A stretch of 64,000 nucleotides of DNA, from NCBI RefSeq assembly GCF_000006565.2, contig NC_031480.1, forward strand, positions 3,879,529 to 3,943,528, given 5' to 3'. The stretch comes from Toxoplasma gondii ME49 (Eukaryota > Apicomplexa > Conoidasida > Eucoccidiorida > Sarcocystidae). Of the stretch, positions 25,301 to 40,300 are shown piece after piece. The notes beneath the pieces are model-generated. The model was not told the origin of the DNA. It made no database searches and worked only from the letters and a program-made list of their open reading frames with translations. The stretch's first letter is position 1; every line of letters starts with the position of its first letter. The position numbers and the translations under genes were made by a program.

Positions 25301-28300
25301 TTGAGGCTCGCGGCACGACTCTCGCACATTCGCGTTGTACTGCTCGTCGCCACTTCCGGCGTTTACTACAAGGGAAGGGTGGGCCTCGTGTGTCGGGACT
25401 AGCGAGGGAGACAAGGCGTTGTCGTCGCTCGCATTTTTAGTCTCAGCCTTCTCTCTTCTTGCTCCTTGTCGCTCGCCGTCGCATCCGTCACCCATGTGGG
25501 CTTCTTGCCCTTTTTGTTCGGCGTAAGGATTCTTTCGAAGCTTCTCCGTTCCGGTGGTCCTGCCTGCGTTCCATTTCTCACACTCTGCGTCGCTTGTGGC
25601 GGGAGAAGAAGCGCCAGCGCGACCTGAGAAGGCTCGTCTGCATGTGGCAAGATTGAGATCTGCCTGCAGAGACGAGACGAAGCTCCCTCGTTTCTTCTGT
25701 TCCTCTCGATGGTTGTGAGTCGCCGCTTCGAGGTGCGTATTTTCTCCTCTTGCCGCTGTTTCTGCCTTCTTTCGGTCAGCTCTTGGACTTTTCTCTTCTG
25801 CCCGGTGGCTCGCGAGTTTGCTGCTTTCACCGGCCTCGCGCCCTCCGTCTCCAACGCTCCCGCCTCTGTCTGCACGGGTCCCCCCACCCTGCGAGGCGCC
25901 TGTCTCTGTTGCGCCGCCTGTGCCCTTCTGCTGTACAGGGTGACTTTCTTGACAGGCCGAATTTGTCGGGTGCGCAGAAAAACGGATGCAGCTCGCAGGG
26001 CGTGTGACATATGCGCAGTACGTCCTCTTCACAGCCACTTGCAGCGTTTGGCTTCCAGACGGAACGTCCAGAGCGAAGGCGGAGGACGACCATGCTGGCA
26101 GCTCAACGCGGCCATGGCATCTGCCTTTCTGATTGAGAAACAAAGGAAGAATCAATTTGTTTGTCACCACCAGCCGTGGCGTACACGTCTCCTCTTCCTC
26201 TGTTTCGGGTGGCAGCAGTTCGTTCTCCGGTTCAGTTTCCCAGGGCAGTTCCTGCTCTGCTTCGTCTTCGCCTTTAAGCTCCACCGCGCTTTCCTCTCTC
26301 TCGTCAACAGAGGTTCTCCGAGCAGACGCGAGGGCGGCCTCGTTTGAACTGGAGGCTTCCCCTGTGAGCCTCGCTTCCGGCACCAGCCTGTGGTTCCGGC
26401 GACCTCTTCGCATTGAACGAAGACGAACGAGCAGCCGACAAGGCGAAGCCGCGTGTACCTCTGGAAGCAGCAGATGGCGAAGAAGGCGGGAGAAACTCTG
26501 GAGCGAAAGTGGGGCATTCCACGCTGGGTAGAGGAGGGGAAAAAGGTCGTGACCCAGGCGCCTTCGCGAAGGAAACGAAAAGGGGGAGGAAACGATGACG
26601 AATCGAACGCCGTCTCGCTCGATCACGCGAACGCGCAGGATGTCGACATGTTGGCGTGGCTTCAGAGAGGCAGAAGGAGACAAGTCGAGAAAACCAAGAG
26701 GCGTCTCCCCTGTCGTCTCTTTGCTGTCCCTCTCCCAACTGCTGCATGTGCTCGGCTCCTTGCGTCCGTCCCCACCTTCGCCTTTTGTCTCAAAGCGTAG
26801 AACTGAAGCCAAAGCATGACTCAGATGGGACTGCCCCTCGCCGTGGTTCGCGTTTGTCGTCGGAGAGGCGAGCGAAGAGGGAGGATTCGATGAACGCGAG
26901 AGCGAGAAGAACCGCGGCGATCTCCAGGATAGAACCGACTGTTCGAGCGTCTTGTCGGGCGGCTTGCTGTACACAGTGAGCTGCTCATCGAGACGCCTTG
27001 ACACATCGAGAGGCACCGACCACAGGTTCCGGTAGCCCTGCAGCGTGCAGAGGGTCGTGATACATCGCTCGATGAACATGCGCCTCTCCAACGCTGAGAA
27101 CGCGCTTCCTTCCGGGGGCGACGACTCCGGGAGTCTGGCCGAAAAACTCGAAGAGGGCCTCCCAAACGGCCAAGGAACCTCGTCTTCATCTCGACAAAAC
27201 TGGCTGAGCTGCGGCGAGTCCTTCCCAGTTGTCTGTGCCCTTCTCGCGGTCGTTGGCAGCTCTCCGGCTTCGTGGCGGGTCTCAGACGCAAATCCTCTAC
27301 CCTCCCTAGCGGTCGCAGCGGCGATCGATGAGCAAAGCGGACGTGAACAGAAAATCGGCGACCGGAAGAAGGACCCTAGGACGGGAGAGGAGAGATCCGA
27401 AGCCAGAAAGAACGCAGGATGCGGCAGAGAGAGGCTGCGCCGCACGCAGAGAAGCCGAGGGTGCAGCGCCATGGGCCAGACGAGGTGCTTCGCCTGTCCC
27501 GGATGAAGAACTTCGACGTTCGCCGGAGAGGCCCGGAGCTGCTTGTACTCAATTGAAAACGGGCTTCTGTTGATGATGACCTACGGGAGAAAGGCGACGC
27601 ACGGATAAACCAAGGACACAATCCAAGAAAGTGATGATTACCAGGCGAGAGCGACAAACAACCAAACACCGGTGCAAAATTCGATAACGCTCCAAACGCA
27701 TGGCAGATCACGGGTTTACGTGGATGGTCACATCTGCGTGCGATCCATTGGAAACAGACAGACGAGACAGGAGCAAAAACACGCACAGACCGGAGAATCC
27801 ACAGAGACAACGCGACGAAGGCGTTTCAAATGAAAATTCGCATTTAGGACCTTTCGAATAGCGGTGCTCATGAGAAGACACTGTAGCCCCCAGTGCTTCT
27901 TGCAAGCCAAATGCAAACATCTGAAGCTTTCCCAAGACCGACGATCTACGCGGTTGGCGATCCAGAACATCTCGGACCTTCACCAATAGGCGCAAGTCTT
28001 TTTACCTGCTTGGGCGCGAAGGTAAGGACGGTAGGCGAGCCATACTCGGGGCCAAGGCGCTTGCAGGTGTAGACCAAGTCGACGCCTGGAGCCAGTCCGA
28101 CGTCGACAGTGGCTCCTACCGACGCTGTCTCTTCTTCGCCTCCCGAGGCGTCTTCGCCTGCATCGTCTCTGCTGCCGCTTCGTTCCTGCTCGCGGCAATT
28201 GGGCCCTGCGCGTCGCGATGAAGAGCACGACAGCCGCCGTCCACGCTCGCTGTCTCTCCGCCGGTCTCTGCCGCTTCTGCCGTTATCGCCCCTCCGCCAC

Positions 28301-31300
28301 TCGCTGTCGGAGGCAGAGCCGTTCCTGTCTCTCGGGCGCGAAGTCGAGGCCTGAGATCGCGTCTCCTCGGGTCCAGGCCCGCCGCTGGCCCAGGACGGCC
28401 CCCAGAGGCCCCTGCGCGCGGGGCGCTTCGGATCCAAGATCGCAAACTCCCGCGTGTACCCGGCGGTGGTCCCCGTCTTCAGGAGGAAGCCTGTGTGGGA
28501 GAAGGAGTGGAAGCGAGGGAAGGCGACAACAGCTGGAGGAACAGGAGACTTTGCTCGGGGCGCGTGTCTCCGCGTCCCCGGCCGTTTTCGCCCTCGACCC
28601 GTGTCTCTGTTTGTGGCGGGGTGGGAGGCCTGCGACGCAGAAGAGCAACGACGGGAAGAAGAGTCGCGGAGAGAAGGCGAGGACAAGCCAGCAGCGTCCT
28701 GGGGTCCTCGCGAGGTGCTGTGTCGCGTTTGAAACTTCCTTTTCCCTCGGTCGGATTCGAAGGACCGACCCCGGCTTCGTCGGACTTCTCGAGGTCCACC
28801 GTCTTCTTCGCGGCTGTCTCCTTTCACCCTCGACAGAGGAAGAGCCACCGAAAATGGCAGAGAGGTCGACGGGCCCGGGTGGAGCCGCAGAGGAGCGGGC
28901 TGCGGGAGAAAAAGGTTTTCGACTTTTCTGTACTTTTGCTCCAGTCTCGAATCCGTGAAGATTGCAGAGGCGAAAGACGGCGAAGGCGCGAGCGCAACCG
29001 AGTCGCCGTACATAATGTCTGCTCCCGACGGTGTGCGCAGCACGGGGCAGTATTCCAGCGCGAGAGAAGTGAAGTTAATGAACCAAAAACGCGCCCGACA
29101 GCTGATGCTGAGCGCATATCCATCATACTCGACAGTGACGAGAATCTCCAGAGACGGCTTCTCCTTGTTGCACCAGGCCAACGTGACGACCTGCTCTTGC
29201 TTCCACTTGCGGCGCTCGATGGAACGCGAGGGCGGCGCCAAGAGTCCTACGCCATTGTCTTCTTCGTGGCTGAACGTGACGTCGTCGCCATCGCTGCTGG
29301 TCTCCAGAGGACCCGACACCCACTCTCCTGTTGGGGGGAGTGACCCTGTGTTCTCCTCGCCGCCCCGGCCACCCCAAACGGAAGATGAGGACGAGGCCGA
29401 AGAGAAAGACGCCGTCCGTTTCTTATCCGCTGTCTCCTCGGGGGCGCCGGCCCCCAGAGGCGGACCTGCGCGAGAAGGAAGCAGCGCGAAAGAGGACGGA
29501 AACGACGCGGAGGCGCCAGTGGGCGGCAGAAGAGACGAGCGCGGCTGCGGCGGCGCTGCCGCAGAAGGCAGGAAGGCGGGGCTCACGAACGACAAGGAGC
29601 GCGCAGCCGACAGACGGCGTAGGCGCAGCGGTGAAACGTCGGGAGAGACAAACGGAGAAGACGTCGATGGCGAGCGACGGGAGGAAGACCGAGACGAAGA
29701 GTTCGAAGACCCTCGAAACAAGAAACTCTGCAAGCATGCGCAGAGATAGTAGCACAACGAAATAACAGAAAACTGTCGAGAAACGGAAAAGAGACAAAAC
29801 GTATCGATCCCCTACGTCATTGAGAGTTGCTGTGACCCTCTCTCTCGTGCTGTTGTTTCTTGTGATTTGCGAAACGAAGCCGCCGCTTCCCCATTGCCTA
29901 AAAGTCAGAGTGTTGTCAAATCCTACGTCGCTTGCCTTTGTCTCCCCTCCGCTGTCCCATCGATGCTCGCTCGCTACTGGTTGTTTCCCCACTGCTTTCA
30001 CCACTCGGATCCCCTCTGTCTCCTCTTTCGCTCTCTGCGCTATTCGCCTTCTTCGCCGTCCGTCCGCGTACCTCGTTGGCGTTGCCTTTGTCGTCTTTCC
30101 CCAGACCGTGAACGTCTCGGTTTCGCTCTCGCCTTCTGCGGTGCTTTGCCCTTCTTCCGGTGTGGTCCTCGGCCTCTGTCAATCCGCCGGCTGTGAAGGC
30201 CGCAGCCGTCGTGGAGGGTAAGGCGACACTCAGGGCCGTGCTCCAGAGGCCGCCTGGGCACCGCAGTCGCACCGCCAGAGGTTTGTTCCAATCAAACAAC
30301 GTCGAGCCTTTTTTTGACGCCCCTGGCAGGGTCTCCTCAGACACCCGGCGGGGATAGTCTTGGACGACGCAGAAGGAAATGGGCTCAGGAAGGTAGTTGA
30401 CCAGCGTGACCGGTTCGAACAGAGTCACGAGGACGGCTGTGCCCCGATCCACTCTGTCGCATTTCACCCCACACACAAAGGTCCTTTTCGACGAGACGCA
30501 AGCCGTGAGAATCTCACACCTGCCTTGTCTGCCCTCCGTAAACGGATGCGACTTGGAGAAGAGTGCCTGGCGAAAATTCCATGACGCCGTCCACACTGGC
30601 CCCGCTTCGCTCTGCATGCGAACAATGAGGCTCACGCTCGAAGCTGCCGCGTTCAGAGGCACTGCCTGGCACTCGTGCGGCATCAATTTACACAACCAGT
30701 CCTGGAAAAAAAGACACAACGCAGAGAAAAGCCAAGGGATACAGGAGAACCGCCTACACTCATGTACATATGGCTCTACATATTCGCGTTCCCCCGATGC
30801 TCAACTGCGAACAACAGAGCACACGGCCGCGCGGCTATCCCTTGTGCCTGAAACGAGCAATCGAAGAAAACAGAGATATCCACGAGTGTCTTTAAAGCCA
30901 GTGAAACACAGAAACATCCTCAGTCGTCGTTTTACGACAGAACGAGAGAAAGATCCTCCATTTTACAAAAGTCAAACAACCAAACACGACATGTACGTGG
31001 AAATATGCCTCTATAAATAACATTCATGTTATTCTATATATGTGGATATATGTATATATGCATATATATATGTATATATATACATACAAATGTATACCAG
31101 CATATACATGCATATATATATATATATATATGTATGTATTTATCCAGGACAGTTCTACACACGACCGACATGTACGAGGATACAACTGCATGATGTATCG
31201 TACCGAAGTAGCGTCGGTTTCAGCTAGGAAGATGACCTCAATGGGTAAATTGAGTTGACTTCGAATTCGCAGGGGACAGCCCAAGACAAGCACCCGCGTT

Positions 31301-34300
31301 CCGCGCTCAGACGTTTCGACTGCAGTTAAATCCTCTGCACTTCGTCCATGTCTCCTGCTTTTTTCCTTGTCTTCCCTTCCCCGCCTGGACCTCCCTTCGT
31401 TTTCGTCGCTTCTCGCCCAGTGAGCAATCGCTGCACCTTTTTCCCACGACGATAGTCTCGAGGATTTTCTTCTTTCTGAATCTTCCCCGTCGAAACCGAA
31501 CGCTCCTCCTTCCTTATGTCGCACATGTGCCCTCTTCTCTCTCCTTCGGTTGCCGTCGGCCTCTCGCCTTCTGCTTCGGCCTTCCCCCCGTCTCCTGCGC
31601 GTATCCCCACCGGCCCGCCACAGCTTCGCGGTTGCAGCTGCTGGCCCGCGTTGGCAGAGAAGCTGCAGGTCGAGTTCCCGAATATAAGTCGGGTCGTCAA
31701 CTAGAGACAGCTTCAGAGTGGAGATCGACAGATAGTGGTGAAGCAAGGCTTCAGACTGGGGCGGAAGAACGCCCTCTTGCCATACGTCCGAGGCCGACGA
31801 GGCAGCACGATACAGCAGAACGTGACAGCTTGTGTTTCGCAGCCAACAGGTATCCTGAAAAGAGAGGTCAGAGCAAGCGCAGCAAATCCCCTTGAGAAAG
31901 CGTACAGAGGTGAAAACGGTGTTTGGCGAAGGTTCGGCCACCACGAGAGAATCCAAGATGCTCGCTCAAGGGCGAAGAATCGGCAGAGCCGAGCACTCAC
32001 ATCTCAGCATTCGTCACACCGCAAAGCGACGCCGACGAAACCACATGTTGGTTGACGGCCTCCAACATGTCACTGAAACGTACAAGACACGTACGCCTGG
32101 AAGACAAGGCCTCATACGCCTGAGACGGCCCAGAAGGCGAACGCAAACGCGGCGGGACAAGGACCGTTTCGGATATGTTCAAGAAAAAACTCAACGCACA
32201 GAAGGAGACAGGAACACCGAACGAGGTCAGCCTGTCAAGAGGCCTGGAGACCGGGCTCTCGACCAGCAGTCGACACAAAAGGAGCTGGGGACCCCATACG
32301 CAGCGGGCCTTCCAGAGGAGGAGAAGTTTCGCGAGCTATTTTCAAAGCCGCTCTGGCGAAAAACCAACATGTAAAGGTATCTCTCTGTGTGGGAACTTCC
32401 CAGTCGTCTCTTTCGTACCTCTCTGTACGCTGGGAGGATGTACCGCGGGAGTTGCCGCAGGTCGTAGCACGTGAAGACTGGCAAACAGCAGCTGTCACTC
32501 CCGCTCGGGTCTGCGGCTTCTTCGTCGAAGACTGCGCATGCTATTTCTTCTCTCTGCATCGCTGTCGGCACTGGTGATGATGATGTCGGAGAAGGGATTG
32601 GAAACTCTCGCTTCCGCAGATGCTCCAGCACATTCACAGTCTTTTCCTCTCCGAGGTCTCTGTTGTCGGGTCTGTCCTCCCGTCTGTGTTCTCGCCTTCT
32701 GTCCTGCTCCAAACATCCCTGCGTCGCGCCTTTGCGGGACCCAGAGGGAGGCAAGTTCTGGGAAGGACTGAGAGAGCGCGGACGCCAAGATGCAGCTGAA
32801 GAGAACGCGCGTCCTTCTTCTCTACCTTGCAGGGATCCTGTGTATCTTGATGCCTGGGTATAGCCGCCAGACAAGTCCTTTGCGCACCCGCCCGGCCTCC
32901 ATGTCCCTTCGGTTCTCTCGCACCGCTTTGTGTCGCCGACCGGGGCGTGCGACCGCGAAAAGGAAGACGCCAAAAACGAAGAAGGGAAGAAGGAGAAGAA
33001 GGAATGCTGGCATAGGTCCCTCCTGCGCCCGATTCCCTGCTGCGCTTCTCTCTCTTGTTCTCCCTCTCTTCGGCTCTTCTCTTGACTTTGACTCAGAGTC
33101 GACGTTCTGCGGAGAGAGGGAACGGCAGGCACCTCGGAGGCCCCTCCTGGCCGCCAGCTGCCGAATCGGCTTATACACGAAGCAGCCGACTGCGCGAGGA
33201 GAGGCGAGGACGCAGAAGGCCCCGGCGCAGGAATCACATGAGGAGAGAAGTGCTCTTTCTTCGCGCGATATGGCGCGTAGACGAACAAGGGAAAAAGAGA
33301 GTCTTCGCCGGGGCGTTCCGGAGAGAGGATTCCCGGGGGCGATGCAAGGGAAGGAAACAACTCTTGGGGTAGACGGAGGAGAAGCGGGAGAAGAGAGGGA
33401 GAAACATCAAAGCGTAGAGGCGACGAAACAGACACTTCAACAACGGGAGAAGACGACGCAAAGTGCAACAGGGACAGCTGGATAAGAACCGGAGAGATGA
33501 AGGGCTGGACGAGGTGCGGAGTGACGCCACCAGCTGCGGCCTTGCTGGGACTAGGATCTTGGATGAGCGACACACAGACCTGCAGGCAAGGACACAGACA
33601 ACATGCTGCTCGACCGGTGGGAGAAGAGAACCAGGTCCACATTGTAGCGTCAAGCAAGCAGTGAGTTGTGTACGGTGTGACAGAGGCACTCACAGACTCG
33701 TCGTAAAACAAGCAGACGGAGTCGCAGCAAATACGAAGAGGAAATGGGGAGACGACAGATTGTTCGAGAGCGACCTACTCTGCATTAACGGCGAGACCCG
33801 TTTCGTCACGAACCACGACCCATAAGGCATCCACTCTTCCGCAGGCAGAGAGAGACACACACAATCAGTGGCATGAAGAGGACGACCAACAGTTGGAAGT
33901 CTCATGCGATACCAAACGTACCTGGCGAAGGCTTATGTTCGCCACAGTTGTTTGTTTCGGACTCGCAGTGTTCCTGAGGAAGGAGACATTCACGCGATCA
34001 CATCCACCAATTGCCAAGGGTGTGAGGAACGGCCAGCGAGCAAGAGTGACCTCAACTCCGCTTTCGATGCTGATGTCCCAGTCAACGCTCTCCTGTCCTT
34101 GCTTCGCATCTTCAGCGCAGAGTCGGTCCTGGCTGGCGACTCCACAGATGGGCTCCTCAGCTTCTCTAGACGCTTCCCAGGAACCCACGTAGTCTGTAGC
34201 CTCCTCCGACTCGCCAGTTCTTTCCTCCGGTTCTCTCTCTGCCTCCGTGCTTGTCTCCTCTTCACGTTGCTCTCCGGAGTCTCTGCGCGCCGTTGAGACG

Positions 34301-37300
34301 CCGAAGGCGTCTGCCTCCTGTCCAGCCTCAGTTGTCTTTGGAGGCCGGTTCGACGACGAAAGTGTGAGACGCTTGAAGAGTGCAGCCATCATATCGCGTT
34401 CGTTCTGCTGGTCGCTGTCTCTCTCGATGATGGCACTTAGGTCCCTCGACAGACTCTGGAGCAGGGAGATATCCAGGCCACAAAACAGGACACGGCAAGG
34501 CGACGAAACGAGGTGCGCTCTGCAAGCGAAACTGTGTCTCTCCCTTCCGTCGGCTTGCAGGTCTAGCGCCCTCGCCGCAGAAAGCCGGGGAGGAGAAGCA
34601 ACCAGGGTGGGATTCAGGGAGAAACGGAGAGAGAAACTTAGTGGTTCTTCGAGGAGCGGACGAAGCGACCGGTCGGTTTGGTGGATAGCGGCAACGACAG
34701 GCGCCGGACAACTCGTTAGGCGCAATCGACAAGCCGCATGTCTGGCTTGGGCTTCTCCGCCACACGCCGGCAAACTCCCTTCTCCGTCCGAAACAACGCC
34801 AGCGCTTCCCGCGAAGGCTCGGCTACCGCGTCTGGTCCTGCGACCCTGGCCAGTCCCTTCACTCTTCGTCCCCCGTCGTTCTCTGTCGCCTCTCCGTTCG
34901 GCTTCTTCGTCGACGCGGGGACGCGTGCTCGCCCAGCCTGTGGTTTTCTTTCCTGGGACTCTCACGCGTCCTCCAGCTGGATGGTCGTTGCTCTTTCTAT
35001 CCGAGTCCTTCCGTCTGCGTCTCGCCCTGAGTCGGTCCGTCTCTCGCGCCTCGAAATCCGAAACCTCCGAAGGCAGCGCCAAGCTCGAGGGGCTCCCCAC
35101 GAAGGACTTCGTCGCCTGTCTGTGCGTGTGAGGCGACGAAGGAAGAGACCCGCTCTGCTCTTTGGCATGCCTGCGTTCGGGGTAGAGTGCGGGAGAGAGA
35201 CCGACAAGAGACCAGCTGGGATTCAGGAAACGCACGACTTCGAACGCAGAAGAAGCAGCCGGCAACGCAGAACAGGAAGGAGTGAGACACATTGCCGCCG
35301 AGTTTAGACGCGGGAGCCGGAGGATGCGACAGTCCCTAAACGCGGGCCAGGAGACAAGGAGAATGACCCCTGAGGCCGTGTTGGCAGCGTCGACGAGCGT
35401 CCTCGCAGTCGCCTTACACTCGGGCAAGTTCTTCCGCGACCCTGAGGCTGTCGAGGCTTCTCGCTGGAAACAGGGAAAAAGAGACGGTGTAGCCACATCA
35501 AGTTCACCCACCATCACCGTAGATGTGGAGAGGTCGAGGTTGACGGAGAAAGGCGGAGGCCGCGCGCGAAGGATCGCCGCCTCAATGCCCTCGGTTTTTT
35601 CCGGTGTGTCTCGGCTCTCCCGCTGTTCTTTCTTTTCTCCCCATTGGTGTCTGGCGACGCGCGAAGACGAAGAAGGGTGCCTATGAGAGTCTCTGAAATC
35701 CGCCACTCCTCTCGGGGGTGGACCTGGCTTCCTGCTACGCGTCGACAGGGACAAAGAGCGATCCACTGGGTCTTCGTCTCCAGGTAAGTCTCCTTCCTGG
35801 CCCTGCTCGAATCCCTTCCCCACCATCAGAGACCCTCGGAGAGTGCGGAACCAGCCGGGAGGTTTCTCCCTTTCTCTGCGCAGCCCGGTGTCTCCTTCCC
35901 TGTCGTCCTCGCTGAATGCCGTGTCTCGATGCGTTCCTTCGGTGGCCGGTTTGCGGTCATGGATCTCTCCAGGCTGACATGAAAGAGCTCTGGAGGCGGA
36001 GCCCTGCAGCTGGGAGTCTCGAGGTGAAGGCGACGGCACCCGGGACACAGCCCTGGACGAAGCCGACAGCGAAGCGGCATGACGACAGGAGGCTGACAAA
36101 GTCGCAGAGTCCCGCGGGAGAGAAGAATGCGAGGAGGCAGAACCGGAGCGGAGCTTCCCACTCGGCTGGGGCGTGTCTTCGGAGGTCGGATTCTGGAAAA
36201 AAAACAAATTCTTACTCGTGATTTGAACGTTCAAATCCGTGTTGAACAGCAGACAGCGATTTCGGCGAGTCGACGCTTGACATACGGACACCGGCGCTAC
36301 GGCAGCCGGGTGTCGACTGTCTCCTTCGTCCCCTTCTCCTTCTCGTCGAGAAGACGCATGCGACGGAGACGAGCACGAAGGAGAGGCTTGGGAGAGAAGA
36401 GTCTGCCGGCCACTCCGTGGCTCCGTTGCACACTCGAAGGAAGACTCTTCTGAGGAAGGAACAATGCGACATCGCGTCCGCCTAGATCGCATTTCCATCT
36501 CGGAGGAGGAAGAATGGTCCGACACTGCCGACGAAGAAGAGGCAGAGGAGACCAGCCCACTTGCGTGACCTCGTAGTCGTTCGCCGCGAAGCCTCGAGCT
36601 CATCACTTGGCCGTCGTTCGACGTCGAGGGCCTCCGCCGTCGTCTCAACCTCTCAGACGTATTCGCGAACTCGGCGCAGAACGACGACGCCAAAGATAAC
36701 GATGAAGGCGACGTGGAGGACACAGAAGCGTAGCGCGAAAGCAGAGGCGGTCTCGGGGATCCAAGCCGGCGGCCCATCTCCGCCTTTGGACGCGAGTGAG
36801 TCTGCAAGGTTTCCCTGAGCAACCTCCACAAGCGCTCCTCTGGATCGCGGCACCGTTCGAGCTCCCTCCCCGCCTCGGCGCCCTCACCTGCTGCCTCCCC
36901 TACCACAGCAGAAACCGGAGAATTTGTGACCCAGAAGGAAAGAGAATTGACCTTGAAGGAGCAGGCGAACCGACACGAGCTTCGTGGCTTCCCCGTCGAG
37001 GTTCTGGGACCGACTCGAGTCGTCTGAGCCTCGCCCGCGGCTTCCGGACCCAAGGGAAAGTGTCTCGTCCCAGCTCGAGGAGACGCCCACGGCGAAGAGG
37101 AGACAGGGACGGAAAAAGAAGGCCTCGGATCGGGGCTGCCGCGAGAGAACTCGAAGCTTTTCCGAGGGGGGTGGCGCGCGCCCCACAGGGCTACCTGTTG
37201 CGGGAGAGGAGACGAGAAGAAAAGAGGAAACGCAGGGACCGGCACGGATGGGGAGGACGAGAATGGAGAAGGGTACAGCGGCGGGGGAGCGTCCGAAGAG

Positions 37301-40300
37301 GAGAACGGTAGTGAAGGAGGAGGCTCAGCGGAGGAAGGAATCGGAGAAGGAAGAGGAGCGGAGAAGCCATTGTGGGACCGTTGCGAAGCGCTTTCGCTCT
37401 CTGGGTGGTTCACCGTACATCTACCAGGCCGACAATCAGAACTTTGAGCTTGTCTGCCATGTAGGTCGCACACCCCGAAGTCTTCGCAGTCCTTCGGGCA
37501 CTGTTCTGAGGGCGAGAGCGAGACGCAAAAAGGCTGGCAGTCGGAATCGAAAGGCGAATGAGAAGCAGACGGATCGGCACCCCCGAGGCTGTCTGCCTCA
37601 CGGATTCGCCTCTGCACGCGTTCCCAGATGGCTGCGCATCTCGCAAGGGACAACGAGAACGAGTGACCGAGAGACTGTAAATCGGACAGCAGCCAAAGAG
37701 GCACGACGACGAAGGCCTCAGGAAGAACCGCAAGGACTGTGGCTTCAAAATGCGAAACGGTCGAAGAAGTCGGGGAGAACGAGGGACGAGAATCCGCGTC
37801 TTCGTCCGCTTCGCTCCGTTGGTTTTCTGAGCTCGAGTCGTGGTGCTCCCGGGGGTGACCCGCTTCAGCGACGAAGGGTGAAGAGGACGCGCGAGAGCGA
37901 AATGTTCTCCGGCCTTTATTCTCCGGCTTCAACGTTACTTGCTCACCATCACTCCCAATGCCTCTGTATCGACAAGGGAAGACTCGAGGGAGGCCAGAAG
38001 ACGCGTCGCTCCCGCCAGAGACACAGGGCGGAGGCACATCTCGTCCAGAAGCCGAGGAACTAAACTCAGCAGAGGAAGACGGAGAGAGACAAGGCGAGAG
38101 AGAAGAAGCACTCGCTGAACAGACCTCGACAACGGACAGAGAGAACATGAACGCGTCCTCTGCCTCGAGACTCACGGACGAGGAGGTGCGGCGACTGTGG
38201 GGTGGCCCTGAGTGAAGCTGTGAGGGGAGCCGAGGAAATCTGAAAGGGAGAAGAAGAGCAGCAGTTGCAGGGCTGATTGTACTCTTGGGTGTTCCGCAGA
38301 AGATCTGGTAAATGAAGAGGAACGGGGGAGAAATGGGACAGGCTTCCAGAGTCGGTTCGAACGCGAACCTCCGTTCAGTTCTACGAGTTGTTGATTCGCT
38401 TCTACATGTTCTCGCCTCGCGCCCCCATCCTTCCTCTTGACTGCGTCGCGATCTCTCGTCCATCTCTACATCAGCCGTTTCGGCTTTTTCGTCCAGTGTC
38501 GCGGTCTCCCCATGTCTCCCCTTCGCGGTTCTCTGCTTCGCAGCTGTTCCCTCGCCATCCTTCCTCGCTTCCTCGTCTCCTCCCCGTCTGACGGAAGCGA
38601 GCAGCGACCGCAGCTGACTCTGGACAGAAGGCCGGGCGCCGACAAAGACTCGCGCGTCTCTGCACTTGCTCTGAACCGAGGACACAAACACTTTCGTGTA
38701 GCCCACGAAGACGTCCACATGGTCGGCAGTGGCAGAGACGAACGGACAGGCGCAAGTGACATTTTCATGCTTGATGAGGGAGGAACGCGAACGGTGGACG
38801 AGCCTTTTTCCACGCATGGACTGGTCCTTTGTTTCGTGCGTCCCTCTGCTCTTCAGTTGAAATGTCGCAGGCATTCCTTCGCTCTCGTGTGTAAGCGACT
38901 GGGCCTCGTCTTCTGTGTCATTTTGCCTGCTCGCTCTCTGTCTTCTTCGGCTTCTTTCACCTTCATCTAGACGCGACCTTCCTTGCGAGTGTCTTTCCCT
39001 CTCCGTTCCGCTTTCCCTGTTGAGTCTCGGCTCCTCCCTTCGCGCGCCTCTCCTCTCGTCGGCTTGGTTCTCCTCTGTTGAGCATCTCCGCGAGGCGTCC
39101 ACTTCGTCAGCCACCCTTCTCATCAGCTTCAACGCCGTGCGATCAAACATCTCTTCGCGTCCCAAGACGTAGAGCGCGGGGCGCTGTACAGAGAAACGCA
39201 GATCGAAAGGAGCGGGCTCCTGCCACCATTTCTGAATTTTTTCTCTGAGTTCTTTCCCCGGAGACTTCCGGAGTGCCGTGTCAGAGAGAGACGGCAGAGA
39301 CGAGAGAGGCGCAGAGGAGGGAGACAGCAGAGGCGACGACGCCTCGGACAGCGGCGAGACCGGCGCGGAGGAGAAACTCGAGGAGGGTGTTGCGGGCAGG
39401 AGCTCCGAAGCAGATGTGGACGGCAGGCCTGGAACGGAGGACAGGGCACACTCGAAACGATGCAAGCTGGACGGGAACGCAACAGCTCCAGGCTCACCAG
39501 GATAAAGACATGGATCCAAACAAGACCCCAGACAGTCACGCGCGAATCGAGAAGGGCCTTCACACCAGCAGACACTTCAACAAAAATAAGGACTCAGGTC
39601 GACGCAGACATACGACATGGGCACAACTGGCAGGTGTATCGAGGAAAACCGATTTCTAGGTCTGTCGTGAGAAAGGCAAGAGAGAGCAGACCATTTAGGG
39701 AGTGCAGGCATGCGAGGAGTGAATGCGTCTCATGGTGCAGGACGCAGACGAGGCACAGATAAAACCGCGGTGTCCCACAGTTCACGTTTGTTCAGCATTT
39801 CTCTGTCTCTCTGCGCATTTGCGTCGGTTGTGGTGTGAGATGACCTTGGATGCATGCACAGCCCTCTGAAAGAGTCTCAACGTTGAATTTTTGTATGAGT
39901 TATTCCAAAGAGGCAATCGCAGATACAATGGGTCTCAGCTCACACAGAAAAAGACGACTTGACGTCGCGCATCCAACATGACTAGGCTTTAGGATTACGA
40001 GTGCATGGATCGCGAGACACGACGTCCTACCGGCTATCAGTTTCGCAGTTTCCAATGCTGTCTCTACACAGCCGGCAGCCCATGAGGTGAGCCAGTCGAG
40101 TCCCTTGCCGGAGACAGAGGCGGCTAGGCCACTGCCTCGAGGCGACAGGGGAGGCAAACTCGCCACCCAGGAAACTGAATGCGGAGCGAGATCCTGAGAT
40201 GTTGACACTTTGAAGACATCCTGGTGACGTCGCTGGGATGTGCGAGGCGGCGCACCCGACATGGCTGAGGAGCGGCATCCAGCAGCATTCACGCCAGGAG

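Noticed and set aside
31679..31694. TRP-1-like match (13/15) on the minus strand
   Set aside because: It lies inside VPS13-like coding sequence (DPTYIREL) and not upstream of any gene, so it is most likely chance. It also shows that such matches must be treated with care.
36984..38063. 359-codon plus-strand open frame
   Set aside because: It lies opposite VPS13-like exon 3. Long opposite-strand frames arise from the high GC and Ser/Arg codon bias of that exon; no splice or domain support.
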